From the NCBI RefSeq assembly GCF_001625195.1, contig NC_054389.1:7126520-7190519 (forward strand): a stretch of 64,000 nt of DNA, written 5' to 3'. Both the position numbers and the translations under genes were made by a program. The DNA comes from Drechmeria coniospora. Its lineage: Eukaryota > Ascomycota > Sordariomycetes > Hypocreales > Ophiocordycipitaceae. Position 1 is the stretch's first letter; the number at the start of each line of letters is the position of its first letter. The notes beneath the pieces were generated by a model. That model was not told the origin of the DNA, did no database searches, and saw only the letters and a program-made list of their open reading frames with translations. Positions 22,408 to 34,252 of this stretch are shown piece after piece.

Positions 22408-24371
22408 CTACTTCGTTCTTGCGTTGACATTGGCACTCGCCTGCGCCGTCGTGACCAATGCTCGTGGTGCATCCTGCTTCGGCATGTGCAACTCGACAAA
22501 CTGGAGGCACGCGGCTCGGTTGAAGTCGGCATCGGTCAGCAGCCTGTTCAGCTCATCCTTGGTTTTGACGGTAATCTTGCGACACGTCTCCTGTCCGCCG
22601 AAGACGTCGACGACATTCTTGTAGTTCCATTTCCAAATGTCGTTGTATTCGGCCTCCATGCCGTGGATGAAGCGCTCGATCGTGTAGCCGTCGTTGCAGA
22701 GGACAAATCTCGCGCAAAGAGTCAGCCTTCACCCTTGGCCTCTACGCAGCCTGGGGAGACGTACATGATGGGCGTCAGGCCGTGACGGATCATGGTGCTG
22801 ACCTCCTGGGCCGTGAGCTGGAATGAACCGTCGCCGACGAACAGGATGGTCCTGCGATGGCGGCCCGCATCCCTCGTCGCCAGGGCAGCACCCTGGCAGG
22901 CGCCGACGGACCACCCGATGCTCCCCCAGAGCACCTGACTGAGCGCCGTGACGCCTTTGGGGAACTTCGTGTCCCATATGCCAAAGTTGGACGTTCCCGT
23001 CTCCGTGACGACGATGTCGTTCTCGACGAGAAACTCGCCTATTCGTGGCCAGAGCCAAGCCTGGGTGATGGTCTCGGAGCCGTCGGCCTTGACCTCCACG
23101 TCCTTCCAGGCGGAAGGAGATGGCTGCGCGGCGAGCTTGCTGGCGTCTACCCTGTCGATGACCTTTCGCAGCACGCCCTTCATGCGAACACCCGGGTAGG
23201 TCGAGTACCGAGCGATGCAATGGTCGCTGTGAAAGTCGATGGTGTGGAGCTGAGATGTTCTGTAGGAAAAACCCGCCGTGTTGAAGTCGCTCTGCGTCAT
23301 CCGTCGTGAGCGCACACGACCCGGTGCGGGAGCCTCCGGGGGGGGGGGGGGGGGGGAAACGCGGGTCACGTTACCTTGAGGGCACCGATGGAGAGAATGA
23401 GGTCCGACGACTCGACGAGTTCCTTGACCTTTGGTGGGTAAGATCCCACGCCGGCGTAGACACCTCCGTAGTTGGGATGCTGCTCGTTGACGGCGCCCTT
23501 GCCCATCGGCGTCACGAAGACGGGCAGGTTCGTCTTGTCGACGAGGCCGTGCACCTCGTCCAGCACGCGATGGCGAATGGCACAGGCGTCGACGAGGATG
23601 ACGGGACGCTTGGCCGAGACGAGGTACTTGAGAACGACGTCCACGACGTAGTCCTCTCGCTCCGGCTCGTTTTGGCACTCGGAAAGGTCCAGCGGCGTCC
23701 TCAGCCGCGAGCCCTCAATCTTGGCCTGCACCGTGTCGGTGGGCAGCATGATGTAGACGGGCCGGGAGCGCACCCAGCACTGGTGCAGAGCATGATCTAT
23801 CTGTGCCGCCACCTCGGACGGGTTGTTGAGCTTGGCAACGTCGCACGAGATGCCGGCGCTCATGTTGGCGAAGACGTTGAAGTCGCCATTGCCGAGCGTG
23901 TGGTGGAGAAGCATCCCGTCACGCTGGGAGATGGTCGACGGGCACCCGACAATGTGCACGACGGGGATTTGCTCCGAATAGGCGCCGGCGACGCCGTTGA
24001 TGGCCGACAGCTCACCCACGCCAAACGTGGTGATGAGGGCCGCCATCTTGTTGATGCGGGCATAGCCATCGGCCGCGTACGCTGGGGAGCAAGCATCAGC
24101 CTGAGATCCGCCTCGCCATCGTCATCCACCCGACCCTTCGACTGTCCGTCCGGACCGCCGACCTCGGGAGGCTAGCTTGCGTACCGGCATTGAGCTCATT
24201 CACGCTGCCAACCCACTTGAGCCCGCATTGTGGCAGATAGTCCAGAGCAACGAGATTGTAGTCTCCGGGGACGCCGTGGACGGAGCGAACGCCGAGTTCG
24301 TACAGTCGGCGAAAGAGATACTCGGCCACGTCAACCGGCTGCTTGAGGGATTGGACCCTGATGTCTGTCAT
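22408..24371 (-). CDS. Pyruvate decarboxylase
   Basis: Cytosolic thiamine-diphosphate enzyme turning pyruvate into acetaldehyde and CO2, feeding ethanol formation or the acetate/acetyl-CoA bypass. Four exons: 24185-24371, 23375-24081, 22765-23291 and 22408-22708; introns of 103, 83 and 56 bases; 573 residues, the usual length. Seen: the PYR domain with [14 protein letters not shown] and catalytic Glu59 in [20 protein letters not shown]; the HH pair in [11 protein letters not shown]; the middle domain ([13 protein letters not shown]); and the PP domain with the ThDP/Mg motif [12 protein letters not shown]...NDGYTIERF, split by the last intron. The joins give [16 protein letters not shown] and [11 protein letters not shown]. 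The usual NAGYAADGY reads NAAYAADGY here, at the first exon junction. The second intron carries a 19-base homopolymer. Confidence 0.95.
23338..23356. repeat. Homopolymer of 19 G (C on the coding strand) inside a PDC intron
   Basis: Nineteen consecutive G on the + strand within the second PDC intron (23292-23374), about 18 bases downstream of the donor on the coding strand. Confidence 0.9.
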
Positions 24372-25476
24372 GGCTGCTCACTGCACTCGGTTCGCTTTGG
24401 CGGAGGGATGGGCGAAGAGACGCAGGACGGAGAGAGAGCAAATGTAGATGGACACTTGCATGTGCAGGAAGCAGGAAGCTGCCGGGTGGCGAGGATGGGC
24501 AGCATGGCAGGCTACGGATATGTTGGGAAGGCGGGTGTTGGGGAGGGTTATCGACGCGGCAAATGGCGCACGCAGGCCGCTTCCGACGTACAGCAGCTAC
24601 CAAGAGGCACGCTCCGTGGCGGGCCGAATACAACGGCGGGTGGCATGATTTACGGCCGAGGCCAGGCTTGGAATCAGCTGGCATCTGCATGCGTACGTAC
24701 AGTACTTGCAGGTGTAAGTGCTGCTGCTGCGGCTCTCAAGCAACCCCATCTGAAGTGGGCGGGCATCCGGCAATACTGCGTCTGGAGGTACCAAAACGTA
24801 CAACCTCGTACTTGAACTCGGACAGGAGCAACCTATCGCCACTACAAGTAATTGCGTGAAAATGAGGTAATAATTGATTGCAGACTCGGCGACTCAATCC
24901 CTGCTGCTGGGAAAGCCGCTTGGCTGGCTGTATGACGAGAACATTACGGAGTGCCAAAAGTACTGCATACAGTAGGTGCGTGCCACTGTAGCTAGCTCCT
25001 AGCACAGTACGAAGGTGCCTACTAAGTACTAGGTAATTATTAATACTACTAAGGTTGTTGGTACGGTACTGACCACTACAGGAGGTAGGTAGCAAGTACA
25101 GTACCTACCTAGTAAGTACTATAGTACTTGTCTGTTGGGACAACAAATACGGTGTATTTTAGTAGTAAGTAGGCCCCTAGAATACTGTACTGTACTCAAG
25201 AAAGCACCAAGCAACGAATAATTACCACCTGATGGACTTTGGTCTCCGCCAACGTGCTTGGGTGCAGCGTGCTGAAGACGGGAATGCAACTAATATATTA
25301 CAGTACATGTGCCCGCATCTACTGGTACAGGTACTGGACATACTGCCAAGCAGGTGCTAATGGTACATATTTTACAGAATGTACAGAGTACATGTAGGAA
25401 CAATGATCGCAGGGCTACTGGGGACAAAGGCTCGCCTCCGACGAGGCTGCTGGTCGTAGACAGTGGCAGGCCGACC
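24372..25476. other. Intergenic region upstream of PDC
   Basis: 1.1 kb with no supported gene. It holds the PDC promoter, then GTAC/CTAGGTA words between about 24960 and 25400, then the ERV1 3' end. Confidence 0.55.
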
Positions 25477-26117
25477 TCAGTCGCATCTGCCGTCTTTCCA
25501 CCCAGTCCGCCACCGCTCCTCCCACCTCGAGCAGTCAAACTCGGGCTTCCCGAGCTTGCGATTCACGTCATTGTGTGCCCCGCACAGCCACTTGCCGAAT
25601 TCGTCGCGGCTTGTCACCCGTGGCACCTCGCGGCCCAAGTAGGCCCGGAAATCCTCGGCGCATACCCAGCATGGATACAGCTTGGAGAAGAGACTGACGA
25701 AGCCTGTAAGATCTGACTGCTGCGAGCGAGACGGTGCTTCGGGATAGTTGGCGGCGATGGAGTGGAGGACGGTCCAGGCGCTGCGTCCCAGCACTTCGAC
25801 GTCGGGCGGGCAGTCAGGCGGCGGAGTCGACGTTGCTGAGGCTGTCATCTCGGCGACAGCTGCCCTCACGCTACCGCCGCCCTCACCGCCACCGCCCTGC
25901 TTGGCCTTTTCCCTTGTTTGCGCAGCCCACGCGGCAAAGGAGGTACAGCTTCGGCACCTGCGGCTCCCAGTCAGAATTCGGCATCACCGTCAGGCCATTC
26001 GGCAGACACCCACGGCTTGCCGTCTTTCCCGAGCACAACACCCTTGGGGAACTTCTTGGGACCCGCGACGACCGCATCGTCGGCGTTTGCGTTGTGCGTT
26101 GCAATCTCTTCCGCCAT
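25477..26117 (-). CDS. ERV1: ERV1, FAD-linked sulfhydryl oxidase of the mitochondrial intermembrane space
   Basis: ERV1 reoxidises Mia40 in the intermembrane-space disulfide relay and passes electrons to cytochrome c. Exon 1 is 26014-26117 and exon 2 is 25477-25957; a 56-base intron joins KDGKP to CRSCTSF in frame; 194 residues. The N-terminal shuttle pair CRSC is at 36-39. After a Gly/Ala/Ser linker comes the ERV/ALR domain: DCPPDVEVLGRSAWTVLHS, YPEAPS, the catalytic YPCWVCAEDF (CxxC near residue 130), the WLCGAHNDVNRKLGK FAD-binding helix, and a final FDCSRWEERWRTGWKDGRCD-type structural disulfide. Everything expected is present. The first exon was found by its match to the conserved KFPKGVVLGKDGKP leader. 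Confidence 0.95.
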
Positions 26118-27519
26118 TCTGCAACGACGACGATTGGGTGATGGCCCGAAACCTCGCCTTCAACGTCGGGTAGGTGGGTGACTAATGGGAGAACGTCGCC
26201 TTTCCGACAAGAGGCGATGCGCAAGCTGCCGCCGGCCAATGACAACACGTGAACAATGCCTATGCTGCGGTCATCAGAATGAGTTAGCGAGCTGACATGA
26301 GGGGTTTTGGTAAGTGATCGTACATGTTCGAGTGCGAGATGCAGAATCACTAGCCAAGCAGGGTAGATGGCACACACGTAATGTATCAAGAATGAATCTA
26401 GCAAGAGCACCAAGTTCCATTACGGAGGAGGTGGTAGTGCTAGGCTAGTATTTGGGCAGCCATGATTCAGCAGTTAGGGTAGTGCCTTGGTTCGGTGTAC
26501 AGTACTTGTACGTGTACCGAGCACACGAACTTGTACAGTACATGCACGGAATACTTGGACAAGAAATAGTACGGAGTATTGCGAAGTACAGTAATTACTC
26601 CGTACGGATAACTGTACGGATAGTCGTATGGAATACATGCACTCCGTACTCCGTACTTGCAGTACAAGAAAATGTACTGTAAGTACTGTATTACTTACGT
26701 AGTATAAGTACTCGTACAGTACCTAGTAGCTAGGTGCCAAGCATACGTACTTGTACTGTAAGTACTTAGGTACAGTAGTTGTACAACGTGCTCCTTACTT
26801 GTACTCTCCGCAGGTATTACTCCGTACAAGTACTCCGTACTTGCAGTATGTTGGATTTCGGTACCTACAGTACTGTAGATACGCAGTTTTGCTGTGCTCC
26901 GAAAATGTCACGTCTAGTCATATTACTGTACTAACTACTCCGTAGCACCAAGATACCTACCTAGTAGGTACTTAGTTAGGTACCTGTAGCAGTGATAAGT
27001 ATCCTGCAGGTACTCCGTATTCCGTACTCCGTACTCCGTACTCCGTACCTAAATTTGCGTCCCCCTAGTCCCAACTAGGGATGCAAGTAAACAAGGAACC
27101 TCGACAGCAAACGCGACTCCTCACTGTGTCGTCACGTAACTTATATTACTACGATATTCTTATACTGTACGCCTACGGAGTACGTGCCTACTAGTAGTAC
27201 AGTGCATTTCTACACAGTATGCGCGACGACTCGCCAACTTCGTACGAACACGAAATTACTTCCAACAGCAGCATCCTTTTCCCTCCTGGACCAGTACGAG
27301 CGACTCAACTGCAGCTGGCCACTTCGACAACCTCTCATCCTCCGTCGCACGTCGCACGCTTTCGTCGTACCCACGCGGCTGGCCTTCCCCAAGATGCAGC
27401 GTGAATCCGAACAAGCCACGACAAGCTGCATCTCCTACGATTATTGAACGTGCATTCACCGACGCTTGGCATTTCGACGCCCTTCGACCACCTCGACACC
27501 CGTCCAGACGCCTACCGCC
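26118..27519. repeat. Intergenic region with the densest TACTCCGTA/GTAC word array
   Basis: Divergent region between ERV1 and the pericentrin-like gene. From about 26490 to 27190 almost every base lies in a GTAC-centred word: AAGTACTTG, TACAGTAC, TACGGAGTA and TACTCCGTA in both orientations. 27011-27048 is a short tandem run of TACTCCG with one variant copy. Palindrome TCCGTACGGA is at 26599-26608. No gene supported. Confidence 0.7.
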
Positions 27520-30500
27520 ATGGGTCAGCCGACGTTCAGCGCCGCTCTCGACACGCCGAAAACGAACGTCGGGGACGCGACTTTCCTTCACCGAGCGCCT
27601 GATTTTGCCGACATTTCCCAAGAGGCATCCTTTCAGTCTCCGGCCAAGGATGGATACCTCGCCCCCCATCTTCGAAAAGGCCTGGATCTCCGGACCCCTC
27701 GACCGAGGGGACCCTTTGCCGATCGACGAAACTTGCCTGCCAGCGTTGGCGGCGCCGAGTTCACGCCCATGTTGAAATCGGCCACGAGGAACAGTGCGCG
27801 ACGTCGTGGAAAGGAGAATGGCGGTGGCATCCCGAACACGCCCGCCCTGTCTCGCATCGAAGAAGATGACATGACTCCCGTTCCCCGCATGGACACGTCC
27901 GTGTACCCAAACCACTCGTACGTGGACAACACATTGCCTCAGCTTGATAGCAGTAGCGTTGCGTCAACCCCGATGGCATTCCAGCCGCGTCGCTCCGATG
28001 ACAAGGGTCCTTTGCAGGACGGAAACCAGCTATCGCTGCGTGAGCAGGAGAATGTTATTGATAGGATAGAAAAGGAAAATTTTGGCCTAAAGCTCAAGAT
28101 ACATTTTCTCGAGGATGCGCTTCGGAAGGCAGGCCCCGGCTTTAGCGAGGCTGCCCTGAAAGAAAACACGGAGCTCAAGGTGGACAAAGTCACGATGCAA
28201 CGGGAGCTTCATCGGTACAAGAAGCACCTGACGTCGGCTGAACGCGATCTAGAGACGTACCGCCAGCAAATGCTGGAGCTACAAGACAAGGCCCAACGCA
28301 AGTCCGGCAACGAAGATGAAGCCATCGAACTGGACCGACTCCAGAAGACGTTGCAGGAAAGGGACGCCGACATTGACGAACTTCAACGTCAACTAGATCA
28401 ATCCCAGCACGACCAAGATGATGCGGAAAGGTTCAAGGACAACATCGAAGACCTGGAGGCCGAGGTGCGCGAGAAAGACCGATTGATTACGGAGCGGGAC
28501 GACGAACTTGATGATCTCCGCGAGAGGCTAGCCGATGCCGAAGCCAAGGCCGACGATTTTCAGCGAAGAATGGACGAGCTGGAGCAGACGGACCAGCAGA
28601 CTGGGGCACTGGAGCAGGCAAAGGAGACGATTGAATATTTGGAGCAGAACATTCGGCGCCTCGAGGAGGAGCTCGATCAGGTCAAGGAAAAGTCCGAGGA
28701 TGCCGTCTCGGAGCGCGAGAGAGCCGAGAAAGACTTGGAAGAGCTCCAGGAAGAGATGGCAAACAAATCTGTCGTCACCAAGGGCCTGTCGCGTCAGATC
28801 GATGAGAAAGTCGTCCGGTTGCAAGATGAACTAAACGCCTCTGCCAAGGAGTACGCCATGCTGGAGAAGGAACTCGCCAGAACCAACGAAGAAAATGCTC
28901 AACTCCAAAGTATGGTGAAGGAGATGCGACAGGAAAGGAACCATGCTGAGCAAGTGACCGAGTCCGACAACGTTCGTGCTAGCAAGCTCGAGGCCGAACT
29001 ATTGAGGGTGGCCGATGAGAGAGATTCGCTGCAGTCTCGTCACGATACCCTCGCGAAAAAGTCAGAATCTCTGGAGGATGAGGTTGCAAGGCTGGAAAGA
29101 GAGCTCGAGGATGTTGAGCAGAGCCTATCGCAAGAACGAGAACTCGCTCTCACCGCCGAGAAGGATCTGCGCAACCAATACCAAAATGAGATTGAACGGC
29201 TCATGGAGGAAGTATCGAATTTGCAAGCCGAAATACAAGAGAAAGACAACCTTTACGATAACGACAGCGAAAAATGGGAAAATGACAAGCACGCTCTGAC
29301 GTCGGAACGTGAGAGGGCCGAGGAGAAGGTTCGCGGCCTTGAAAGAACAATCGACCGCCTTCGAGAAGCAGCAGGAAGCTTGTCCGACAAGGAGTCGAAG
29401 GTGAAGGAGGCTGTCGAGAGCGAGATGGCGCGACATAAGAGCGAGGAGTCAGTCATGACCCGGCAGATTGATGACTTGCAGGAGGCTCTGGAGATGCGCC
29501 AAGCGCTCCTGACGAGCCTGCGAAATGACCTTTCGACGGCCCGGGACGAGCTTCGACAAACGCAGGTGGATTACCAAGTCCAGGCGAACAAAGTCATGTC
29601 GCTGGAGGATGAGCTCGCGCTTCTTCAATCGCAACGGAGCGGAAACGCGAACCAGGAGCTCGCGGCAGCCAAGCATGAGCGCGACGAGCTCCGGCATCAA
29701 CTTGAGCAAATGATCGACGCGGCACGCGATGAGCCTCTGGATAACGGCTCCCGACCTCTCACGGAGTTGAAATTCCGTCAAGAGAAACAACCTTTGGCCG
29801 AAGCATCTCGACTGGAGAAAGTGGCGGAGGACAACCGGTCGTTGCGCGATCAGCTCGCGAAGCTCGCTTCTGAACTCCGCTCCACCGGCACATCCCTAGC
29901 TGAAGCGAGAGCGGAGCGCGACGAGCTTGATGGCCAGCTTCGCCGAGCAGGCTCTCACGACGATGACCGCCCGCAGGTAGATCAAGAGCGATTGGATCTT
30001 CGAACTGCCAAGATGAAGCTCGATATCGAGGTCCGACGCCTCAAGAACGAGAACAAGGCGTTGCTCGAGCAGGGTGCTGCGCTGGAGAAGACGCTTGAAG
30101 ATGAGATGGAGAGGGCGACAAGCGAAGAGGATCGAATCGGCCGAGAGCTCTTGCAGCTTCAGGCAAGGATGCGGCAAGCTTCGTCTTTGAGCAGCCACGA
30201 CCTGGGCGAAGCTCGCAGAACGATTCGAGAACTTGAGCGTCGCCTAGAGGATCTCCAAGGTCAGCTTGCGATTGCCCCGGGCACCAATGACGGACACGAC
30301 GATGCCGAGCTATCGATGATACGAAAGGAACTAAGTGCCTCGCGGCAAAGGGAGCTCGAATTTCTGCGACAGGATGCCGCTCACCGAGATGTCGTCGAGG
30401 ATCTCAAGGGGCAAATTGCCAATCTCGAGCGTCGATTGCTCGATGAGCAGGTCCATCAACCTCCATCGCCAGTCACGTTGGGCCACAGGTCAGTCGGCGA

Positions 30501-31504
30501 TCTCGAGAGACGACTCAGTGACCTCGAAGACCAGAAGGTCGTTCTGGAAGAGGTCCTGGTGGATGCGAGACAACAAGCCGAAGAGATGACGGCGCAGCAC
30601 GAACAGACTGTGCGGCACCTGAAGCACAAGGTACGTAAGGCAGAGAAAGAGCGCAAGGCCGTGGCAGCCTCGCGGGCGGCAGACGATCAACAAGGTTGCC
30701 ATCTGCGGGAGAAGCAGGTTGAGATCGAGAACCTGGAACACGACATCCATCGACAGCAAGAACTCATCGATGGCCTCGTCATGTCTGAGGCTGCATTGAG
30801 GCGCAAGCTCGAACGGGCCCGCAACGACCGAGCGGCCTACCGCATGACGGCCGAGAAGCTCCAGCGCGACATTTCCCATCTCAAGCCTTGGGCACCGCCG
30901 TCAGCGGCTTCAGATCGTGCTGCTCTCGTCAAGTACGGCGAAACGGACGAGGTCGTCGGCACCGTCGTCCGGGCAGCCGAGGGAGCCGAGGAGCGTCACA
31001 AGAAGGAGATTCGTGGCATGGTGATGCAGATGGAGTGGATGCAGGCTCGGTGGGAGCGCGAAGTGTCCCTGCGGTCCGATGCTGCGTTTGCGAAGAACTT
31101 TGTCCAGCTGCAACTCAATGTCGCCAACGCTTGGTATGTTTCTTTCCCTCACGGCCCTTCAACGGTTGACCAGGCTAACGTCTCCCTCCAATGACAGCAA
31201 CAAGGCGCAGCTCCGAGAACTCGAGCACATTCGCACCGGCATCCTTCAAAGTCGCAAGCCTCTGGCCATCGCCACCTCGACCAGTCTCGATTTGAAGGCG
31301 AACGGCACGGACGGCCGAACAGTAACTTCTATCCGGCCCTTCTTGATCGCCGCACGCTTCGTCGCCCGAATGGCCATTTCAGCACGTGGCTGGGCCAAGC
31401 AAGAAGCCGTTCGGCGTGAACTTGTCAAGGTGGCAGAGGAGCAGCGTCGTGTTAAGCGGTCGAAGCGGCTCAGAGTGGTGCGCACAACGGGAAGCGAGTG
31501 CTGA
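27520..31504 (+). CDS. Pericentrin-like spindle pole body protein (Pcp1/PcpA type)
   Basis: Long coiled-coil scaffold that brings gamma-tubulin complexes to the nuclear face of the spindle pole body. Exon 1 is 27520-31133 and exon 2 is 31198-31504; the 64-base intron joins NVANA-CNKAQLREL; 1306 residues. Seen: a disordered N-terminus with SP/TP sites (possible CDK sites); a centrosomin N-terminal motif around LREQENVIDRIEKENFGLKL and the following HFLEDALRKAGPGFSEAALKEN; then about 900 residues of heptad coiled coil; then a PACT-like C-terminal region (MEWMQARWEREVSLRSDAAFAKNF ... FLIAARFVARM) with a basic tail, the usual centrosome-targeting module. The start is the first in-frame ATG (MGQPTF). 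An Mto1/ApsB-type relative shares the first motif, but the PACT-like end favours Pcp1. Confidence 0.85.
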
Positions 31505-32118
31505 GCCTGATTCTGCCGTTCCTCTCTCGTGTGTTTGCCGACAGATTTCGGTGGCACACCAGCTCTACCTACAATGTTTGTACCTGGAAATGCATCGAGC
31601 GTCTGGCAGGTTTCCTTTCGCAGCGTTCCAATATCAGCAAGTCATCTTTCTCTTTCTTAGGATAGCAACCGACTCCCCGGAGGATGAGGGAAGGGTGTCA
31701 CCATGAGCGAGCATCACACAGACGTCTATAGACGTCCCGGCGTTGGGGGAAAATGTATTGTCAAGATCGAATGAGGGTGGGTTCTCCATCAGCCGCGTAT
31801 TATTTTCATCGCACCCGAATGTGGCTACATCATTCAGGGGCGATGTCTAGACAACTATATACTAGGATGGATGGCGAGATTGTGAGCGCCATGTCGCTCA
31901 CTCGCATCATTCTCATGACGACCAATTACTTTTTGAGCAAAACTGCAACGGCAAACGCTGAAAAGCATGAGGAACAATGACGCGTGTGCTTCCATCGCCC
32001 GGCCCGGCAAAGCGAACGACTCACTCCTTTTCCTTCTCTGCTTCCCGTGGCGAAAGTATATCCAACTCGTGACATGGTCCCGCCGTCGTCACCGCATCCA
32101 CTAGGGACACCTAAACGT
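31505..32118. other. Convergent 3' region, pericentrin-like gene / metacaspase
   Basis: 614 bases between two stop codons. Nothing beyond probable 3' UTRs was seen. Confidence 0.55.
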
Positions 32119-34252
32119 CTACATGACGAACAGCAGATTTGTGTCTAGGGAGTCGAATCGTTAGATTAAGCAGTTGGTGGCGTTGCTGCGTCGCGCGACA
32201 GGTGAAAACGTACTCAGTGGGTGGCTGCACGAGAGTTGCGGCTTTTGCGTGTACTTGGTAGCCAGCTCATCTCGGATGCTGTTGAGCAACTGCACGTAGC
32301 TTTGCTGCGGGTTCTTCCTCAGCGCCGTGACAAAGGCCCAGGACATGGCACCGGTGGCCTGGGAGGCGATCGTGGCATCGGCCCTGAAGCATGTGTCAGC
32401 ATGGAGTGCAGAGCAGTGCGGAAGTAAAAAAAAAAAAGTTGCGAGCCAGGGCTGCCGACGGGGGCAAGGCGGCCCTGCTTGAATGGGATGGTGTGCAGTG
32501 TCCCCAACACACGCCGTGGCCCTGTGTGGCAGGCTACAACCGCGGCGATGCATTCGATGCCCCAAGGAACGCAACACGACCCAGGCGCAGAGACAAACCA
32601 GGTCGAGAGCACTAACTCTCGCCCCGTGCCTCGCACGCTGCCCGCATCGCGGCGTGCATGACAACCAGACGTTGGGCTTGCATCGCACGGCATCCGACAT
32701 GGAGAGAAAGCGTCACCACCCAGATGGGAATTATCCGAGAACAAAAGAAAGGGGTAGAGTGGAAATCGGGCAAGTGCTTGGGTGCGGCGAAGACAAATGT
32801 AGGGCGAGGTCAAGGGAAGACTCACGATGTCTGATCGTCCTTGCTGCCGGAAAGCATGACGACATCGGCAGGGGACGTCTTGGTGGCTATGGCGCGCGTG
32901 CGAGCGTCCTCGCCGCTCGTGGCCTTCTTGAAGAAGCTCATGATGTTATTGGCGACGCCGCCGAGGTCGCCCTGGCTGTAGGAGGAAATGACGCCGAGCA
33001 AGCCCTGGCCGGCTTCCTTGGCGAGATTGGGCTCCTTCAGGATGCCTTGGGTCGAGTATATGTAGGGGAGGTCGAGGGCGGTGCCGGAATGGCAGGAATC
33101 GAAGATGGCGGTCAGCCTCACGCCGCCCTGCAGGGGCCGAACCATGATCCTGTGCATCTCGTCGTCGGTGACGTGGCCAGTTTGGCGGAAATCGACGGGA
33201 TAGATGACTTCGTCGTACCCGTCGGGTTCGTCACCGTCGAGGTCCTTGGTCTGCCCACCGTGACCTAGGGTAAAAGGCGTCAGTCATGATTCCAAGGGGC
33301 GTCAGCTCGGAGCCGGATCTCCTCGCTCGCGGGGGCGTCGGCGTACCGGAGTAGTGGAAGAACAAGGAGTCGTTTGGTCGCGCATCCTTCACGAGCCAAT
33401 GCATGGCACGCAAGATATTTTGCTTCGTCGGCTGGCTCATGGGATTTTGCTGATCGTCGGTGAGGATCACCATATCCTCCCTCTTGTACCCGAAATGCTC
33501 GGCGAGGTAGGCCGTCATGTTCCGCACATCGTTGATGCAGCCTCGGAGCTGGCCGCGCTGGCCGAAGTAGTTGATGCCGATCAACAGAGCCTTCCTGCGA
33601 CCGGTGCATGCCGAATATCGAAAGGCGTAGCCTTGCGGGGCACCGTGACCGAAATGCTGGGGGCCGGCCGGTGGAGGGGGCGGATTCCCAGGCCGACCTT
33701 GGGAATACGGGCTATGCTGCGGCGGAGGTACACCTGGGAGATGATCAGCGGTTGACCTCCTTTCCTTGGCCGGCCAAAGCTGGCGTTGCGGCATCATCCC
33801 ACCCGTACCTGGACTCGGGAGCGAGCTGTAGGTCGGCTGCGGTGGCGGAGGGTGACTGAACGAGCCGGAGCCGGGACCGGCGAACTGGTGAAGGGGAGAC
33901 TGCGGCTGGTGTCGGGGAACGTGTCAGCAGCGGAAGCACGGCGGCCATGAATGGAGGTGCGCGTCACGGCCCGGGGAGGGGGTGGAGGGGCATTCTTACA
34001 TATCCGTAGTTTGACGGAGGTGATTGCTGGTAACCGTACGAGGCATGGGGAGGCGTGTGGCCTTGGTGCGGGTAGGTGCCGAAGCCTTGCTGGGGAGGGC
34101 TGCTGCAGGACATGGGACGTCAGCCAGGGACGAGAGGACTTGGTCCGAGGGATGCTCGGGAGAACCCACTGGTAATAGCTGGGTTGATACTGCTGCTGCG
34201 GCGGAGGGGCGTAGCCGCCGGCGGGGGCGCCGTAGACGGGGTACGTCGACAT
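32119..34252 (-). CDS. Metacaspase (type I, YCA1/CasA-like)
   Basis: Cysteine protease of clan CD cleaving after Arg/Lys, with roles in stress responses, protein aggregate clearance and cell death. Seven exons: 34170-34252, 34000-34102, 33809-33905, 33347-33733, 32826-33264, 32214-32383 and 32119-32144; 434 residues. The Tyr/Gln/Pro-rich prodomain (first three exons) is typical of type I. Then [33 protein letters not shown], catalytic His225 in SGHGGQTKD (split by an intron), [12 protein letters not shown], and catalytic Cys281 in [14 protein letters not shown]. The p10 part has [15 protein letters not shown] and ends HPLNTNLLFVM. Introns are 59-94 bases except the 442-base intron 32384-32825, which contains a 12-A run. 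The last 26-base exon was found from the conserved NLLF ending. Confidence 0.94.

Noticed and set aside
26490..27190. Telomere or subtelomere repeat
   Set aside because: The words are GTAC/CCGTA-type, not TTAGGG, and single-copy housekeeping genes flank both sides.
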